A stretch of 40,315 bases of DNA from Candidatus Nanopelagicales bacterium. GTDB lineage: Bacteria; Actinomycetota; Actinomycetes; S36-B12; UBA10799. The stretch's first letter is position 1, and each line of letters begins with the position of its first letter. A model generated the notes under the pieces. It was not told where the DNA came from. It made no database searches and saw only the letters and a program-made list of their open reading frames with translations. The DNA is taken from assembly GCA_018003655.1 (NCBI GenBank), contig JAGNDY010000007.1, positions 1 through 40,315 on the forward strand. Direction: 5' to 3'. Below are positions 1-7,640 of this stretch, piece by piece. A program made the translations under genes and the position numbers.

Positions 1-387
1 GCTCCCGCCTACAACCGCAAGATCGTCTTCACGTCCAGTGTCGCGGCGTTGATGGGTAACCCCGGCCAGTTCAACTACACCGCCGCCAAGGGCGCCATCA
101 TCGCCGTCACCAAGACGCTCGCCCGCGAGCTTGGTGCATTCGGCATCAACGTCAACGCCGTCGCTCCCGGCTTTGTTGAGACCCGCCTGACGGCCGCCAA
201 GGGCCCCGGCAATGAGCTCGGCATTCCCGAAGAAATGCGCCAGATGGCCAAGATGATGATCTCGCTCGGGCGTCTGGGAGTCCCTGAGGACATTGCCAAC
301 GTGACCGCCTTCCTGGCCTCGTCCGACTCGGACTTCATCTCCGGTGTGACCATCCCGGTCACCGGCGGCCAGATCGGCGGGATGTAG
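1..387 (+). CDS. fabG: SDR-family 3-oxoacyl-ACP reductase-like protein, 5' truncated
   Basis: C-terminal 128 residues of a short-chain dehydrogenase/reductase; the window edge removes the N-terminal NAD(P)-binding half. Visible are the catalytic Ser region (FTSSVAAL), the active-site Tyr-x-x-x-Lys as YTAAK, the following helix (AVTKTLARELG), the INVNAVAPGFVET segment that closes over the cofactor, and the C-terminal FLASSDSDFISG...VTGG motif typical of FabG-like reductases. These enzymes reduce 3-oxoacyl-thioesters with NADPH in fatty acid synthesis. The stop lies 4 nt before hadA, so the reductase and the HadA/HadB dehydratase are probably co-transcribed and act in successive steps of one acyl elongation cycle. 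Substrate specificity cannot be read from the fragment, and other SDR functions remain possible. Confidence 0.85.
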   Translation, partial: APAYNRKIVFTSSVAALMGNPGQFNYTAAKGAIIAVTKTLARELGAFGINVNAVAPGFVETRLTAAKGPGNELGIPEEMRQMAKMMISLGRLGVPEDIANVTAFLASSDSDFISGVTIPVTGGQIGGM

Positions 388-391
388 CCAG

Positions 392-856
392 ATGGCGTTG
401 AACACGGACTTCATCGGGCGGACGTACCGAACGGATGCGGCCTACCTGGTCGGCCGGGAGAAGGTCAGGGAGTTCGCTGACGCGATCGGGGACAAGAATC
501 CGCTCTACCACGACGTCGACGCCGCGAAGGCCGCCGGACATCCGGACCTGATCGCCCCACCGACGTTCCCGTTTGTGATCACGTTCAAGGCCATGGTCGG
601 CGCGATCGGCGATCCGAGCCTCAACCTCGATTACGGGCGCGTGGTCCACGGCGAGGAGCACTTTGCCTACCAACGCCCTCTCTACGCCGGCGACGAGGTG
701 ATCGTCGAATCGACGATCGTGGACATCTCGGCGGTCGGGAAAAACGAGTTGCTAGCGCTACGCCAGGACGTCAAGACCGTCAAGGGCGAGTTGATTGTCT
801 CCACCACGAATGTGACCGTCTCCCGCGGCACCGCACCTGAAACTTCGGAGGCCTAG
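392..856 (+). CDS. hadA: (3R)-hydroxyacyl-ACP dehydratase subunit HadA-like
   Basis: 154-residue hot-dog-fold protein of the MaoC N-terminal / HadA type. It has the family opening (DFIGRTYRT...YLVGREKVREFADAIGD), the central APPTFPFV segment and the late VVHGEEHFAYQRPLYAGDEV region. In mycobacteria HadA is the substrate-binding partner of the catalytic HadB in the FAS-II dehydratase heterodimer. The GDKNPLYHD stretch resembles the hydratase-2 motif but has an extra residue, which fits a supporting rather than catalytic role. ATG follows the reductase stop by 4 nt, and its own stop directly abuts hadB, so a stoichiometric pair is likely. Whether it serves ordinary fatty acids or another acyl chain is not shown by the sequence. 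Confidence 0.85.
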   Translation: MALNTDFIGRTYRTDAAYLVGREKVREFADAIGDKNPLYHDVDAAKAAGHPDLIAPPTFPFVITFKAMVGAIGDPSLNLDYGRVVHGEEHFAYQRPLYAGDEVIVESTIVDISAVGKNELLALRQDVKTVKGELIVSTTNVTVSRGTAPETSEA

Positions 857-1297
857 ATGAGCGCCACTATCGCAATCCCGTCGTTTGACGACGTCAGCGT
901 CGGTGATGAGCTGCCCGCCCAGTCCTTCCCCATCCAGCGTTACAACTTGGTCATGTACGCGGGTGCGTCGGGAGACTTCAACCTGATCCACTGGAACGAA
1001 CGCATCGCCACGATGGTCGGCCTGCCCAACGTCATCGCCCACGGCATGTTCACGATGGCCGAGGCTGCCCGAGTTCTGACCGACTTCGCGGGGGACCCGT
1101 CGCGGGTTGTTGAGTACGGGGTTCGCTTCACGCGTCCGGTAGTGGTCCCTGACGATGACAAAGGCGCGACCGTTGACGTCTCGGCTGTGATCACCGAGAA
1201 GCGTGAGGACGGCAACGTGGTTGTGGAACTGACCGCCCGCAGTGCCGATGTCGACGTGCTCGGCAAAGCGCGTGGCGTGATCCGCCTGCGCGACTGA
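857..1297 (+). CDS. hadB: (3R)-hydroxyacyl-ACP dehydratase subunit HadB-like (MaoC)
   Basis: 146-residue MaoC-like dehydratase. The hydratase-2 catalytic pair is intact: YAGASGDFNLIHWN carries Asp40 and His45, followed by the substrate-tunnel helix VIAHGMFTMAEAARVL. The C-terminal half has the hot-dog strands (VEYGVRFTRPVVVPDD). It should dehydrate (3R)-hydroxyacyl-ACP to trans-2-enoyl-ACP together with HadA. ATG immediately follows the hadA TAG (no spacer), indicating translational coupling. murB follows after 18 nt. The hadA-hadB-murB order ahead of the tRNA-Trp-secE-nusG block is a familiar actinobacterial arrangement. Confidence 0.88.
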   Translation: MSATIAIPSFDDVSVGDELPAQSFPIQRYNLVMYAGASGDFNLIHWNERIATMVGLPNVIAHGMFTMAEAARVLTDFAGDPSRVVEYGVRFTRPVVVPDDDKGATVDVSAVITEKREDGNVVVELTARSADVDVLGKARGVIRLRD

Positions 1298-1315
1298 CCT
1301 CCTAGGGTTGAGAGC

Positions 1316-2404
1316 GTGGGTTCGTCCGGATCGCCGACCAATTCGGCCGCACAGGATCGAACCGACGTGGAGCATGACGTTCCACTGGCGGGGTTGACGA
1401 CGCTGCGCGTTGGTGGCCCGGCTCGAACGTTCGTCGAGGTTGCGCACGACGACGAGTTGATCGCCATCACGGCCCAGGCAGATGCCGCTGGTGAGCCATT
1501 GCTGCTGCTGGCGGGCGGTAGCAACGTGGTCATCGGCGATGACGGATTCCCGGGGACCGTGGTGCGGATCTGCACCCGTGGTGTCGAGGTCACCCCCGAC
1601 GACGATCACGTCCTGCTCACGGTTGCCGCGGGGGAGAGTTGGGACCGCCTCGTGGCCAGGGCGGCGAGCGACGGTTGGTCAGGGATCGAGGCGCTGTCGG
1701 GTATTCCCGGTTCTATCGGTGCGACCCCGATCCAGAACGTTGGCGCGTACGGTCACGAGGTGGCTGAGGTCATCACGGCTGTGACGGCCTACAACCGAAC
1801 GACGGGCCGGGTTGAGGTTTTGGACCCGGCTGCCTGCGACTTCGGTTACCGCAGCAGTCGGTTCAAGTCCGAGCCTGGCAAGTGGGTCATCCTGCGCGTG
1901 ACGTTCCGGCTGGAATCATCTCCGCTGTCGGCGCCGGTCAAGTACGTCGACCTGGCCGAGCGACTCGGAGCCCTACCGGGGGATCGGTTGCCCGGGATCA
2001 ACGTTCGTCGCAAGGTCCTGGACATCCGGCGAACCAAAGGCATGGTGCTCGACATTGACGATCACGACACCTGGAGCGTCGGCTCCTTCTTCACCAATCC
2101 GTTGGTGTCTGGCGATCAGGCGCGTCGCCTGCCAGCCGAGGCGCCGCGCTGGCCAGCGGCCGATGGACGGGTCAAGGTCAGTGCAGCCTGGTTGATTGAC
2201 AACTCCGGCTTCGGCCGCGGCTGGCCCAACGATCCCAAGGCCGTCGCCAGTCTGTCGACCAAACACACGCTGGCAATCACCAACCGAGGTCAGGCAACCG
2301 CGACCGATGTGTTGGAAGTGGCCACGGCCGTGCGCGCTGGCGTCCAGCGGATCATGGGCATCACGCTCGAGCCGGAACCGAACTTGGTGAACTGTTCGCT
2401 GTAG
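1316..2404 (+). CDS. murB: UDP-N-acetylmuramate dehydrogenase MurB
   Basis: 362-residue FAD enzyme that reduces UDP-GlcNAc-enolpyruvate to UDP-MurNAc with NADPH, the second committed step of peptidoglycan precursor synthesis in the cytosol. FAD-binding motifs are present: LTTLRVGGPA (28-36), LLAGGSNVVIGDDGFPG (64-80) and the GIPGSIGATPIQNVGAYG loop (129-146). Catalytic residues are visible: the YRSSRFK stretch with Arg179, the proton-donor Ser257 in GSFFTNP, and the C-terminal Glu352 in GITLEPE. Start is GTG at 1316; the Shine-Dalgarno is weak. Length matches actinobacterial MurB. It lies head-on with the aminotransferase gene, 55 nt apart, with no clear terminator between them. Confidence 0.95.
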   Translation: MGSSGSPTNSAAQDRTDVEHDVPLAGLTTLRVGGPARTFVEVAHDDELIAITAQADAAGEPLLLLAGGSNVVIGDDGFPGTVVRICTRGVEVTPDDDHVLLTVAAGESWDRLVARAASDGWSGIEALSGIPGSIGATPIQNVGAYGHEVAEVITAVTAYNRTTGRVEVLDPAACDFGYRSSRFKSEPGKWVILRVTFRLESSPLSAPVKYVDLAERLGALPGDRLPGINVRRKVLDIRRTKGMVLDIDDHDTWSVGSFFTNPLVSGDQARRLPAEAPRWPAADGRVKVSAAWLIDNSGFGRGWPNDPKAVASLSTKHTLAITNRGQATATDVLEVATAVRAGVQRIMGITLEPEPNLVNCSL

Positions 2405-2459
2405 AACGACCGCGGGACGGCTGGGCCCATTGCGCCCCTAGCTGGCTCCGGTTCGGGAG

Positions 2460-3665
2460 TTACTGGGCCTCGCGCAGCAGCGCGCCCATCCGACCAACAC
2501 CCTCGACCAGATCCTGGTCAGACAGTGCGTACGACAGCCGCAGATAGCCCGGGGTGCCAAACGCCTCGCCGGGCACGACCGCAACCTCAGCCTCATCGAG
2601 GATGACGGCCGCGAGTTCGGTGGAGTTGGCCGGCCGCTGGCCGCGGATCTCCTTGCCGATCAACTTCTTGACCGATGGGTACGCGTAGAACGCACCCTCC
2701 GGCGTCGGGCAGCTAACGCCCGGGATCTCGTTGAGCATCGCGACCATGATCTGGCGGCGGCGATCGAAGGCCTCGCGCATCATCTCCACGGCTGCCAGAT
2801 CCCCGGAGACCGCAGCAAGTGCCGCGACCTGGGAGACGTTGGCAACGTTGGAGGTCGCGTGCGACTGCAGGTTGGTGGCCGCCTTGACGACGTCCTGCGG
2901 GCCGATCATCCAGCCCACCCGCCAGCCGGTCATGGCGTATGTCTTGGCGACCCCGTTGACGACGATGCAGCGGTCGGCCAGCTCGGGCACCTGCGTCACG
3001 ATCGACGAGAACAACGCGTCGCCGTAGACCAGGTGTTCGTAGATTTCGTCAGTGATGACCCACAGGCCGTGGGAGTTGGCCCACTCACCGATCGCCGCGA
3101 CCTGGTCGGGCGGGTAGACCGCGCCGGTCGGGTTCGACGGCGAGACGAACACCAGGACCTTGGTCCGGTCGGTCCGCTGCGCCTCGAGTTGTTCGATGGT
3201 GGCCAGGTAGCCGGTGGACTCGTCGGTCAGCACCGGCACCGGAACGCCGCCAGCCAACCGGATCGATTCGGGGTAAGTCGTCCAGTACGGAGCGGGCAGC
3301 AGCACCTCGTCACCGGGATCGAGGATGGTCGCGAACGCGCTGTAGAGCGCCTGCTTGCCCCCATTGGTGACCAGGACCTGGCTTGCGGAGACTTCGTAGT
3401 CTGAGTCTCGCTTGGTCTTGACTGCGATGGCCTCCTTCAGTGCGGGCAGACCGCCGGCCGGTGTGTACCGGTGCCATTTGGGATCACGGCACGCCTCGAC
3501 GGCAGCCTCGACGATGTAGTCAGGGGTTGGGAAGTCCGGTTCACCCGCGCCGAAGCCGACGACAGGGCGCCCGGCCGCCTTGAGAGCTTTAGCCTTTGCG
3601 TCGACCGCCAACGTGGCAGATTCGGTGATGGATCCAATGCGCGCGGAGATGCGAGGGAAACTCAT
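2460..3665 (-). CDS. aspC: Pyridoxal-phosphate aspartate aminotransferase (class I/II)
   Basis: 401-residue fold-type I aminotransferase, expected to move the amino group between aspartate and 2-oxoglutarate. Seen are the [14 protein letters not shown]-terminal segment, GGKQALYSA cofactor-phosphate loop, the SPSNPTGAV motif with Asn178, Asp206 in ITDEIYE, the Schiff-base Lys241 in [10 protein letters not shown], and a C-terminal LRLSYA with the substrate-carboxylate Arg. I place the start at ATG 3665 because AAGGATGG lies about 5 nt upstream; an in-frame ATG at 3683 is a weaker choice. The open frame runs further upstream to 4142, but that part crosses the tRNA gene and secE and is not coding. 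Transcribed away from tRNA-Trp, an order common in actinobacteria. Confidence 0.93.
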   Translation of the reverse strand: MSFPRISARIGSITESATLAVDAKAKALKAAGRPVVGFGAGEPDFPTPDYIVEAAVEACRDPKWHRYTPAGGLPALKEAIAVKTKRDSDYEVSASQVLVTNGGKQALYSAFATILDPGDEVLLPAPYWTTYPESIRLAGGVPVPVLTDESTGYLATIEQLEAQRTDRTKVLVFVSPSNPTGAVYPPDQVAAIGEWANSHGLWVITDEIYEHLVYGDALFSSIVTQVPELADRCIVVNGVAKTYAMTGWRVGWMIGPQDVVKAATNLQSHATSNVANVSQVAALAAVSGDLAAVEMMREAFDRRRQIMVAMLNEIPGVSCPTPEGAFYAYPSVKKLIGKEIRGQRPANSTELAAVILDEAEVAVVPGEAFGTPGYLRLSYALSDQDLVEGVGRMGALLREAQ

Positions 3666-3717
3666 GGTTCCATCCTTACCCATATCGGTCCCGCTCACAC
3701 CTGGCACGCACCCGGGA

Positions 3718-3747
3718 TCGACCAAGAGGGTCCTGCTCGCGTAGACT
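3718..3747 (+). promoter_or_regulatory. Candidate promoter for tRNA-Trp / secE-nusG
   Basis: TCGACC (3718-3723), an 18-nt spacer and TAGACT (3742-3747) form a plausible sigma-70-type promoter about 90 nt ahead of tRNA-Trp. The -10 fits the actinobacterial TAnnnT pattern; the -35 matches TTGACA at four of six positions. Inferred from sequence only. Confidence 0.4.
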
Positions 3748-3838
3748 GACGGCTTCTTGGTGGGATGCCACCTGGCGCAAGCCTGCTCACAGCCAAGTGC
3801 AGCTGGTAGACCCGTCAGGACCAAGTGCATGACGCCGG

Positions 3839-3911
3839 AGGGCTGTAGCTCAATTGGTAGAGTCCCGGTCTCCAAAACCGGTGGTTGCGAGTTCAAGTCC
3901 CGCCAGCCCTG
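3839..3911 (+). tRNA. trnW: tRNA-Trp (CCA anticodon)
   Basis: 73-nt cloverleaf. The acceptor stem AGGGCTG (3839-3845) pairs with CAGCCCT (3904-3910), discriminator G3911. The D stem is GCTC/GAGT (3848-3851 with 3860-3863). The anticodon stem CCGGT/ACCGG (3865-3869 with 3877-3881) closes the loop CT-CCA-AA, giving anticodon CCA at 3872-3874. The T arm contains GTTCAAGTC. The 3' CCA is not encoded. The position directly upstream of secE-nusG is conserved across many actinobacteria. Confidence 0.96.
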
Positions 3912-3966
3912 CGTACAACCTGAAAGCCTGCAAGCTCGCACGACTGACTGTGTAGAGGAGGAATGC

Positions 3967-4269
3967 GTGACCGACGTTGACAACGTGCCCGATGACTCAT
4001 CGGACAAGTCGCTGGCCAAGTCGTCGCGCGCGGTTGACAAGTCAACCGACAAAGGCAAGGACAAAAAGGCACCTCGCAAGAGCCTCTTCAGTCGAATTGC
4101 CCTCTTCTTCCGCCAGACGGTTGCCGAACTGCGCAAGGTCATCTGGCCGACCCGTAAAGAGTTGGTCAGCTACACCTGGGTCGTGCTGGTCTTCGTCCTC
4201 ATCATGGGAACGATCATCGGCGTACTCGACTTCGTGTTTGCCAAGGGCGTTTTGGCGGTATTCGGTTAA
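3967..4269 (+). CDS. secE: Preprotein translocase subunit SecE
   Basis: 100-residue single-span SecE, which clamps SecY in the protein-conducting channel of the plasma membrane. A charged Lys/Asp/Ser-rich N-terminal region (about 1-40) leads into the conserved amphipathic helix ([20 protein letters not shown], 48-67) and one transmembrane segment (about 69-92). The start is GTG at 3967, set by a strong GAGGAGG 5 nt upstream; an ATG at 3963 is out of frame. secE follows tRNA-Trp by 55 nt and precedes nusG by 57 nt, as in most bacteria. Confidence 0.95.
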   Translation: MTDVDNVPDDSSDKSLAKSSRAVDKSTDKGKDKKAPRKSLFSRIALFFRQTVAELRKVIWPTRKELVSYTWVVLVFVLIMGTIIGVLDFVFAKGVLAVFG

Positions 4270-4326
4270 TGAGCCAGCACAGCAAGACTGCAATAGCGGT
4301 GCCCAATCCGACCAGCGAGGACTGAC

Positions 4327-5259
4327 GTGTCCGACACAACACCATCCGAGGATCCCGGCTCACACGAGGCCGCCCCGGCACCCACCGAGGAACTTGAGTT
4401 CTCGGTCGACGCTTCCGGCGAAGCGACGGAACTGCCCGTGGAGGCTGCACCTGCCTCCGACGAGGAGCAGGAGTTTGTGGTCGACACCGCCGGTGAAGCG
4501 ACCGAATTGCCTGCCGACGCCGCACCTGCGGTAGACGAATCGGAGGAGTTCGCGGTGGATTCCGCTGGTGACACCGTCGACGTGACTGAGGCCGTTGAGG
4601 TTGATTCCGATGGCGTGGTCGTCGAGTCCGACGATCAGGAGCAGGACCCGGTCGAGGCATTCCGCGACGCGATGAGTTCGGCACCGGGCGACTGGTACGT
4701 CATCCACTCCTACGCGGGCTACGAGAACAAGGTCAAGGCAAACATCGAGAGCCGCATCAAGACCCTCGACATGGATGACTACATCTTCCAGGTCGAGGTT
4801 CCGATCGAAGAGGTCGTCGAGATCAAGCAGGGTCAGCGCAAGAACATCAAGCGAAACAAGTTCCCCGGCTACGTGCTCGTCCGGATGGACCTGACTGATC
4901 CGAGCGTCGATGCGTGGGGAACGGTTCGTCACACCCCCGGTGTGACCGGCTTCGTGGGCCAGGCGCACGATCCAGTGCCGCTGACGTTGGACGAGGTCGT
5001 GCACATCTTGGCGCCCGAACCGGAAGAGCACCCTGCCGGAACCGAAGCGGCTCCAGGACAGGCCGCTTCCGAGGCACCGCAGACCGAGATCGACGTCTCG
5101 ATCGGCGACTCCGTCACGGTGGTGGATGGACCCTTCGCAACGCTTCATGCGACCATTTCAGAAATCAATGTTGACGCCCAGAAGATCACTGGTCTTGTGG
5201 AGATCTTCGGCCGCGAGACTCCGGTCGAGCTCAGCTTCAATCAGATCCAGAAGAACTAG
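4327..5259 (+). CDS. nusG: Transcription antitermination/pausing factor NusG with long acidic N-terminal extension
   Basis: 310-residue NusG, which binds RNA polymerase through its NGN domain and couples it to Rho or the ribosome through its KOW domain. NGN starts near Asp122 ([16 protein letters not shown]) and runs to about 235, with [13 protein letters not shown] as signature; the KOW domain covers about 256-310 ([17 protein letters not shown]). Between them is an Ala/Pro/Glu linker. Residues 1-121 are an acidic extension absent from the roughly 180-residue E. coli protein; it holds three 25-residue tandem repeats (listed separately). Actinobacterial NusG proteins often have N-terminal extensions, but the periodicity is notable. 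Start GTG 4327 is the likely one; no strong Shine-Dalgarno decides it. Confidence 0.95.
   Translation: MSDTTPSEDPGSHEAAPAPTEELEFSVDASGEATELPVEAAPASDEEQEFVVDTAGEATELPADAAPAVDESEEFAVDSAGDTVDVTEAVEVDSDGVVVESDDQEQDPVEAFRDAMSSAPGDWYVIHSYAGYENKVKANIESRIKTLDMDDYIFQVEVPIEEVVEIKQGQRKNIKRNKFPGYVLVRMDLTDPSVDAWGTVRHTPGVTGFVGQAHDPVPLTLDEVVHILAPEPEEHPAGTEAAPGQAASEAPQTEIDVSIGDSVTVVDGPFATLHATISEINVDAQKITGLVEIFGRETPVELSFNQIQKN
4369..4593 (+). repeat. Three 25-codon tandem repeats in the NusG N-terminus
   Basis: Residues 15-39, 40-64 and 65-89 repeat with an exact 25-residue (75-nt) period. Each unit runs AAPA.. E.. EF.VD..G, with EFSVD at 24-28, EFVVD at 49-53 and EFAVD at 74-78, and GEATELP in units one and two. 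The third unit has diverged (GDTVDVT). The repeat is protein-level, acidic and predicted disordered. Confidence 0.85.
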
Positions 5260-5301
5260 AAACCGATATCGCGCGCAAGCGCAAGAAGAGGACCGCACGT
5301 C

Positions 5302-5730
5302 ATGGCACCAAAGAAGAAGAAGGTTGCTGGCCTGATCAAGCTGCAGATCCAGGCTGGCGCTGCTAACCCAGCGCCGCCCGTTGGTCCCGCGCTCGGCCAG
5401 CACGGCGTCAACATCATGGAGTTCTGCAAGGCCTACAACGCCGCGACCGAGTCGCAGCGCGGCCAGGTTATTCCGGTGGAGATCACGGTCTATGAGGATC
5501 GTTCCTTCACCTTCGTCACCAAGACCCCGCCCGCCGCCAAGCTGATTCTCAAGGCCGCTGGCGTCGACAAGGGTTCAGGCAATCCCCTCAAGTCCGTCGC
5601 CTCGATCACCAAGGCACAGGTCAAAGAGATCGCCGAGGGGAAGATGGTTGACCTCAACGCGAACGACGTCGATGCAGCGATGAAGATCATCGAGGGCACG
5701 GCTCGGTCAATGGGGATCACCGTCAAGTAA
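5302..5730 (+). CDS. rplK: 50S ribosomal protein L11
   Basis: 142-residue L11, which binds the GTPase-associated region of 23S rRNA and supports factor-dependent GTP hydrolysis. The N-terminal domain has the family [28 protein letters not shown] region, including the proline-rich stretch contacted by thiostrepton-type drugs in other bacteria. The C-terminal rRNA-binding domain holds [15 protein letters not shown]. Length is normal. ATG 5302 follows an AAGAGGA sequence at about 9 nt. It precedes rplA but with an unusually long 155-nt spacer that contains a 36-bp direct repeat built from this gene's own 3' end. Confidence 0.97.
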   Translation: MAPKKKKVAGLIKLQIQAGAANPAPPVGPALGQHGVNIMEFCKAYNAATESQRGQVIPVEITVYEDRSFTFVTKTPPAAKLILKAAGVDKGSGNPLKSVASITKAQVKEIAEGKMVDLNANDVDAAMKIIEGTARSMGITVK

Positions 5731-5807
5731 TCAAGTGAAGGCGAAAGCCGAACTTGATTCTTGACAATGGACACCGTCAAGTAATCAAGTGAAGGCGAAA
5801 GCCGAAC
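5718..5807 (+). repeat. 36-bp direct repeat copying the rplK 3' end
   Basis: A perfect 36-bp sequence at 5718-5753 (spanning the last codons and TAA stop of rplK) recurs at 5772-5807, period 54 nt. Each copy contains GGC-GAAA-GCC, a short stem with a GNRA tetraloop. In the first copy this is enclosed by TCAAGT (5731-5736) and ACTTGA (5752-5757), forming a hairpin directly after the stop codon. The second copy lies wholly in the rplK-rplA spacer. Confidence 0.9.
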
Positions 5808-5885
5808 CACCGCACCACGTGGGAGAACCGTCCCGGTTCGCACCACAACCCGCCATATCCGGCGGACTGACCGAAGGGAAAGCGC

Positions 5886-6599
5886 ATGAAGCGCAGCAAG
5901 GCATACAAGGCCGCTGAGCAACAGATCAACGCCGACGCTCTGTACGAGCCCACCGAGGCCTTCGCCTTGGTGAAGGAGACCGGCAGCAAGAAGTTCGATC
6001 CGACTGTCGAGGTCGCGATGCGTCTAGGTGTTGATCCCCGCAAGGCTGACCAAGCCGTCCGGGGCACGGTCAACCTGCCGCACGGCACCGGCAAGACCAA
6101 GCGCGTACTCGTCTTCGCCACCGGCGACAAGGCTGAGGCTGCGACCGCGGCTGGCGCCGACTACGTCGGATCGGATGACTTGATCGAAAAGGTCAAGGGC
6201 GGCTGGATCGATTTCGACGCCGTTGTTGCGGCACCTGAGCTCATGGGCAAGGTCGGTCAACTCGGCAAGGTCCTTGGCCCTCGCGGTCTCATGCCGAACC
6301 CTCGTACCGGCACCGTTACCCCAAACGTCGCCAAGGCCGTGGACGAGATCAAGGGCGGCAAGATCGCGTTCCGCGTCGACAAGCACGCCAACCTGCAGTT
6401 CGTCGTTGGCAAGGCATCGTTTGACCACCAGCAACTGCTGGAGAACTACGCCGCAGCCCTCGATGAGGTGCTTCGCCTCAAGCCATCGAGTGCCAAGGGC
6501 ACCTACCTTAAGAAGGTCGTCGTATCGACCTCGATGGGCCCGGGCATCCCCGTCGACCCCAGCGTTACCCGGGTCGGCACCGCTACGAAGTCCTCCTAG
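5886..6599 (+). CDS. rplA: 50S ribosomal protein L1
   Basis: 237-residue L1, the protein of the mobile L1 stalk that helps release E-site tRNA and often represses its own operon by binding the mRNA. The family segments are present: [20 protein letters not shown], the [20 protein letters not shown] signature and [19 protein letters not shown] near the end. ATG 5886 follows GAAGGGAAA. The upstream spacer has small hairpins (AACCG/CGGTT at 5826-5838; CCGCC/GGCGG at 5850-5865) that could be part of an L1-type control site, though this is not demonstrable here. Confidence 0.97.
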   Translation: MKRSKAYKAAEQQINADALYEPTEAFALVKETGSKKFDPTVEVAMRLGVDPRKADQAVRGTVNLPHGTGKTKRVLVFATGDKAEAATAAGADYVGSDDLIEKVKGGWIDFDAVVAAPELMGKVGQLGKVLGPRGLMPNPRTGTVTPNVAKAVDEIKGGKIAFRVDKHANLQFVVGKASFDHQQLLENYAAALDEVLRLKPSSAKGTYLKKVVVSTSMGPGIPVDPSVTRVGTATKSS

Positions 6600-6659
6600 G
6601 ACTGCTTAGCCCCGAGACACCTAGTCGCGGTACGCGGCGTCACTGGCGCGGTGTACCCT

Positions 6660-6765
6660 GATCGGGAACCAAAGACCGCCGGTCTGTCTGAGGGTCTGCG
6701 ACGCAGGCATCAAGACAGCGAAGGTCCGCAAGGACGCCCGCGCAGGTAAGCAACGGTAAGTGTTC
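6660..6765 (+). ncRNA. L10-type ribosomal protein leader (rplJ leader), autoregulatory RNA
   Basis: The stretch before rplJ has the recognisable architecture of L10 leaders: AAAGACCGCCGGTC, then a branched region in which TGTCT (6685-6689) can pair with AGACA (6713-6717) around an inner CTGC/GCAG hairpin, then GGTCC-GCAA-GGAC (6723-6735) with a GNRA loop, then GCCCGCGCAGGTAAG. In characterised bacteria the L10-(L12)4 complex binds such a leader and represses rplJL. The assignment comes from motif recall and hand pairing; a covariance-model search is the decisive test. Confidence 0.65.
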
Positions 6766-6787
6766 GGCTCAGCCGGTCACTGATTGA

Positions 6788-6819
6788 AGCCCGTAGCGCT
6801 CCTGCGCTGCGGGCTTTCT
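6788..6819 (+). terminator. Intrinsic terminator/attenuator between the L10 leader and rplJ
   Basis: A 12-bp stem (6788-6799 with 6804-6815, one G-U) encloses a TCCT loop and is followed by TTCT. It lies 42 nt upstream of the rplJ ATG and downstream of the L10-like leader, the right place for attenuation of the rplJ-rplL transcript. The T tract is short, as is usual in high-GC actinobacteria. Confidence 0.7.
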
Positions 6820-6861
6820 GCGTGGAACGGGCGATCATCACCTGCATGAAGAAGGAGAACC

Positions 6862-7521
6862 ATGGCGAGGCCAGACAAGGCAACTGCGGTTGCCGAGATA
6901 GCTGAGCGGTTCAAGACTTCGTCGGCCACTGTTCTGACCGAGTACCGCGGCCTGTCGGTTGCGCAACTCAAGGAGTTGCGTCGCACGTTGGGCGACGAAG
7001 CTTCCTACGCGGTCGTCAAGAACACGCTTGCCAAGCTTGCCGCTAAAGACGCCGGGGTCGAAGGCCTCGACGATTACTTCGTAGGACCGAGCGCCCTGGC
7101 CTTCGTCGATGGCGACATTGTCGCTGCGGCGAAGGGCATCAAGGCGTTCGCGAAGGCCAATCCAGCCCTGGTGGTCAAAGCTGGTTACATGGATGGTTCG
7201 GTCGTTTCGGCCGAGGACATCTCCAAGCTCGCTGACCTTGAGTCGCGCGAGGTCCTGCTGGCCAAGTTGGCCGGCGCCATGAATGCGTCGCTACAGCAGG
7301 CGGTTTCGCTGTTTGCCGCGCCGCTGTCACAGGCCGCTCGTGCGGTCGAAGCGTTGCGGGCCAAGGTCGAGGCGGAGGGTCCTGCCCAGGTCACCGCCGA
7401 GGCACCGGAAGCAGCCGAAGAGCCAGCAGCGGGCGTTGAAGCTGCCGACGAGTCGGCCCCAGAAGAAGCCACTGCCGAGCCCGCCGCGGAGCAGGAACCA
7501 GCCGCCGAGGCTGCTGAGTAA
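6862..7521 (+). CDS. rplJ: 50S ribosomal protein L10 with acidic C-terminal tail
   Basis: 219-residue L10 (uL10), the stalk base that carries L7/L12 dimers. The rRNA-binding N-terminal domain is normal: [36 protein letters not shown] and [16 protein letters not shown]. The L12-binding helix follows (about 145-170). Residues 171-219 form an extra Ala/Glu/Pro tail, compared with roughly 165-175 residues in most bacteria. ATG 6862 has GAAGGAGAA just upstream. rplL follows after 119 nt containing a 20-bp palindrome. Confidence 0.97.
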   Translation: MARPDKATAVAEIAERFKTSSATVLTEYRGLSVAQLKELRRTLGDEASYAVVKNTLAKLAAKDAGVEGLDDYFVGPSALAFVDGDIVAAAKGIKAFAKANPALVVKAGYMDGSVVSAEDISKLADLESREVLLAKLAGAMNASLQQAVSLFAAPLSQAARAVEALRAKVEAEGPAQVTAEAPEAAEEPAAGVEAADESAPEEATAEPAAEQEPAAEAAE

Positions 7522-7599
7522 CACCTACGTAAGAGCCCTACCAACACACAACCAGGCCTGAGCTCGCTGCACACGCAAGTGAGTCGAGGCAAACAAACC

Positions 7600-7619
7600 T
7601 CCGGTTCAGCTGAACCGGA
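7600..7619. repeat. 20-bp perfect palindrome in the rplJ-rplL spacer
   Basis: TCCGGTTCAG followed by its exact reverse complement CTGAACCGGA. As RNA it would fold into a stem of about 8 bp, 21 nt upstream of the rplL ATG. It might stabilise or process the mRNA to give the L12 excess needed for four or six copies per ribosome, but no function is proven. Confidence 0.85.
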
Positions 7620-7640
7620 ACCGACGAAGGGAACGCCGAC

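Noticed and set aside
3666-4142. N-terminal extension of the aminotransferase frame up to 4142
   Set aside because: The extension lies antisense to tRNA-Trp and secE; the conserved protein and a good ribosome-binding site start at 3665.
5735-5807. CRISPR-like repeat-spacer unit at the rplK tail
   Set aside because: Only two repeat copies with an 18-bp spacer, one of them part of a coding sequence, and no cas genes nearby.
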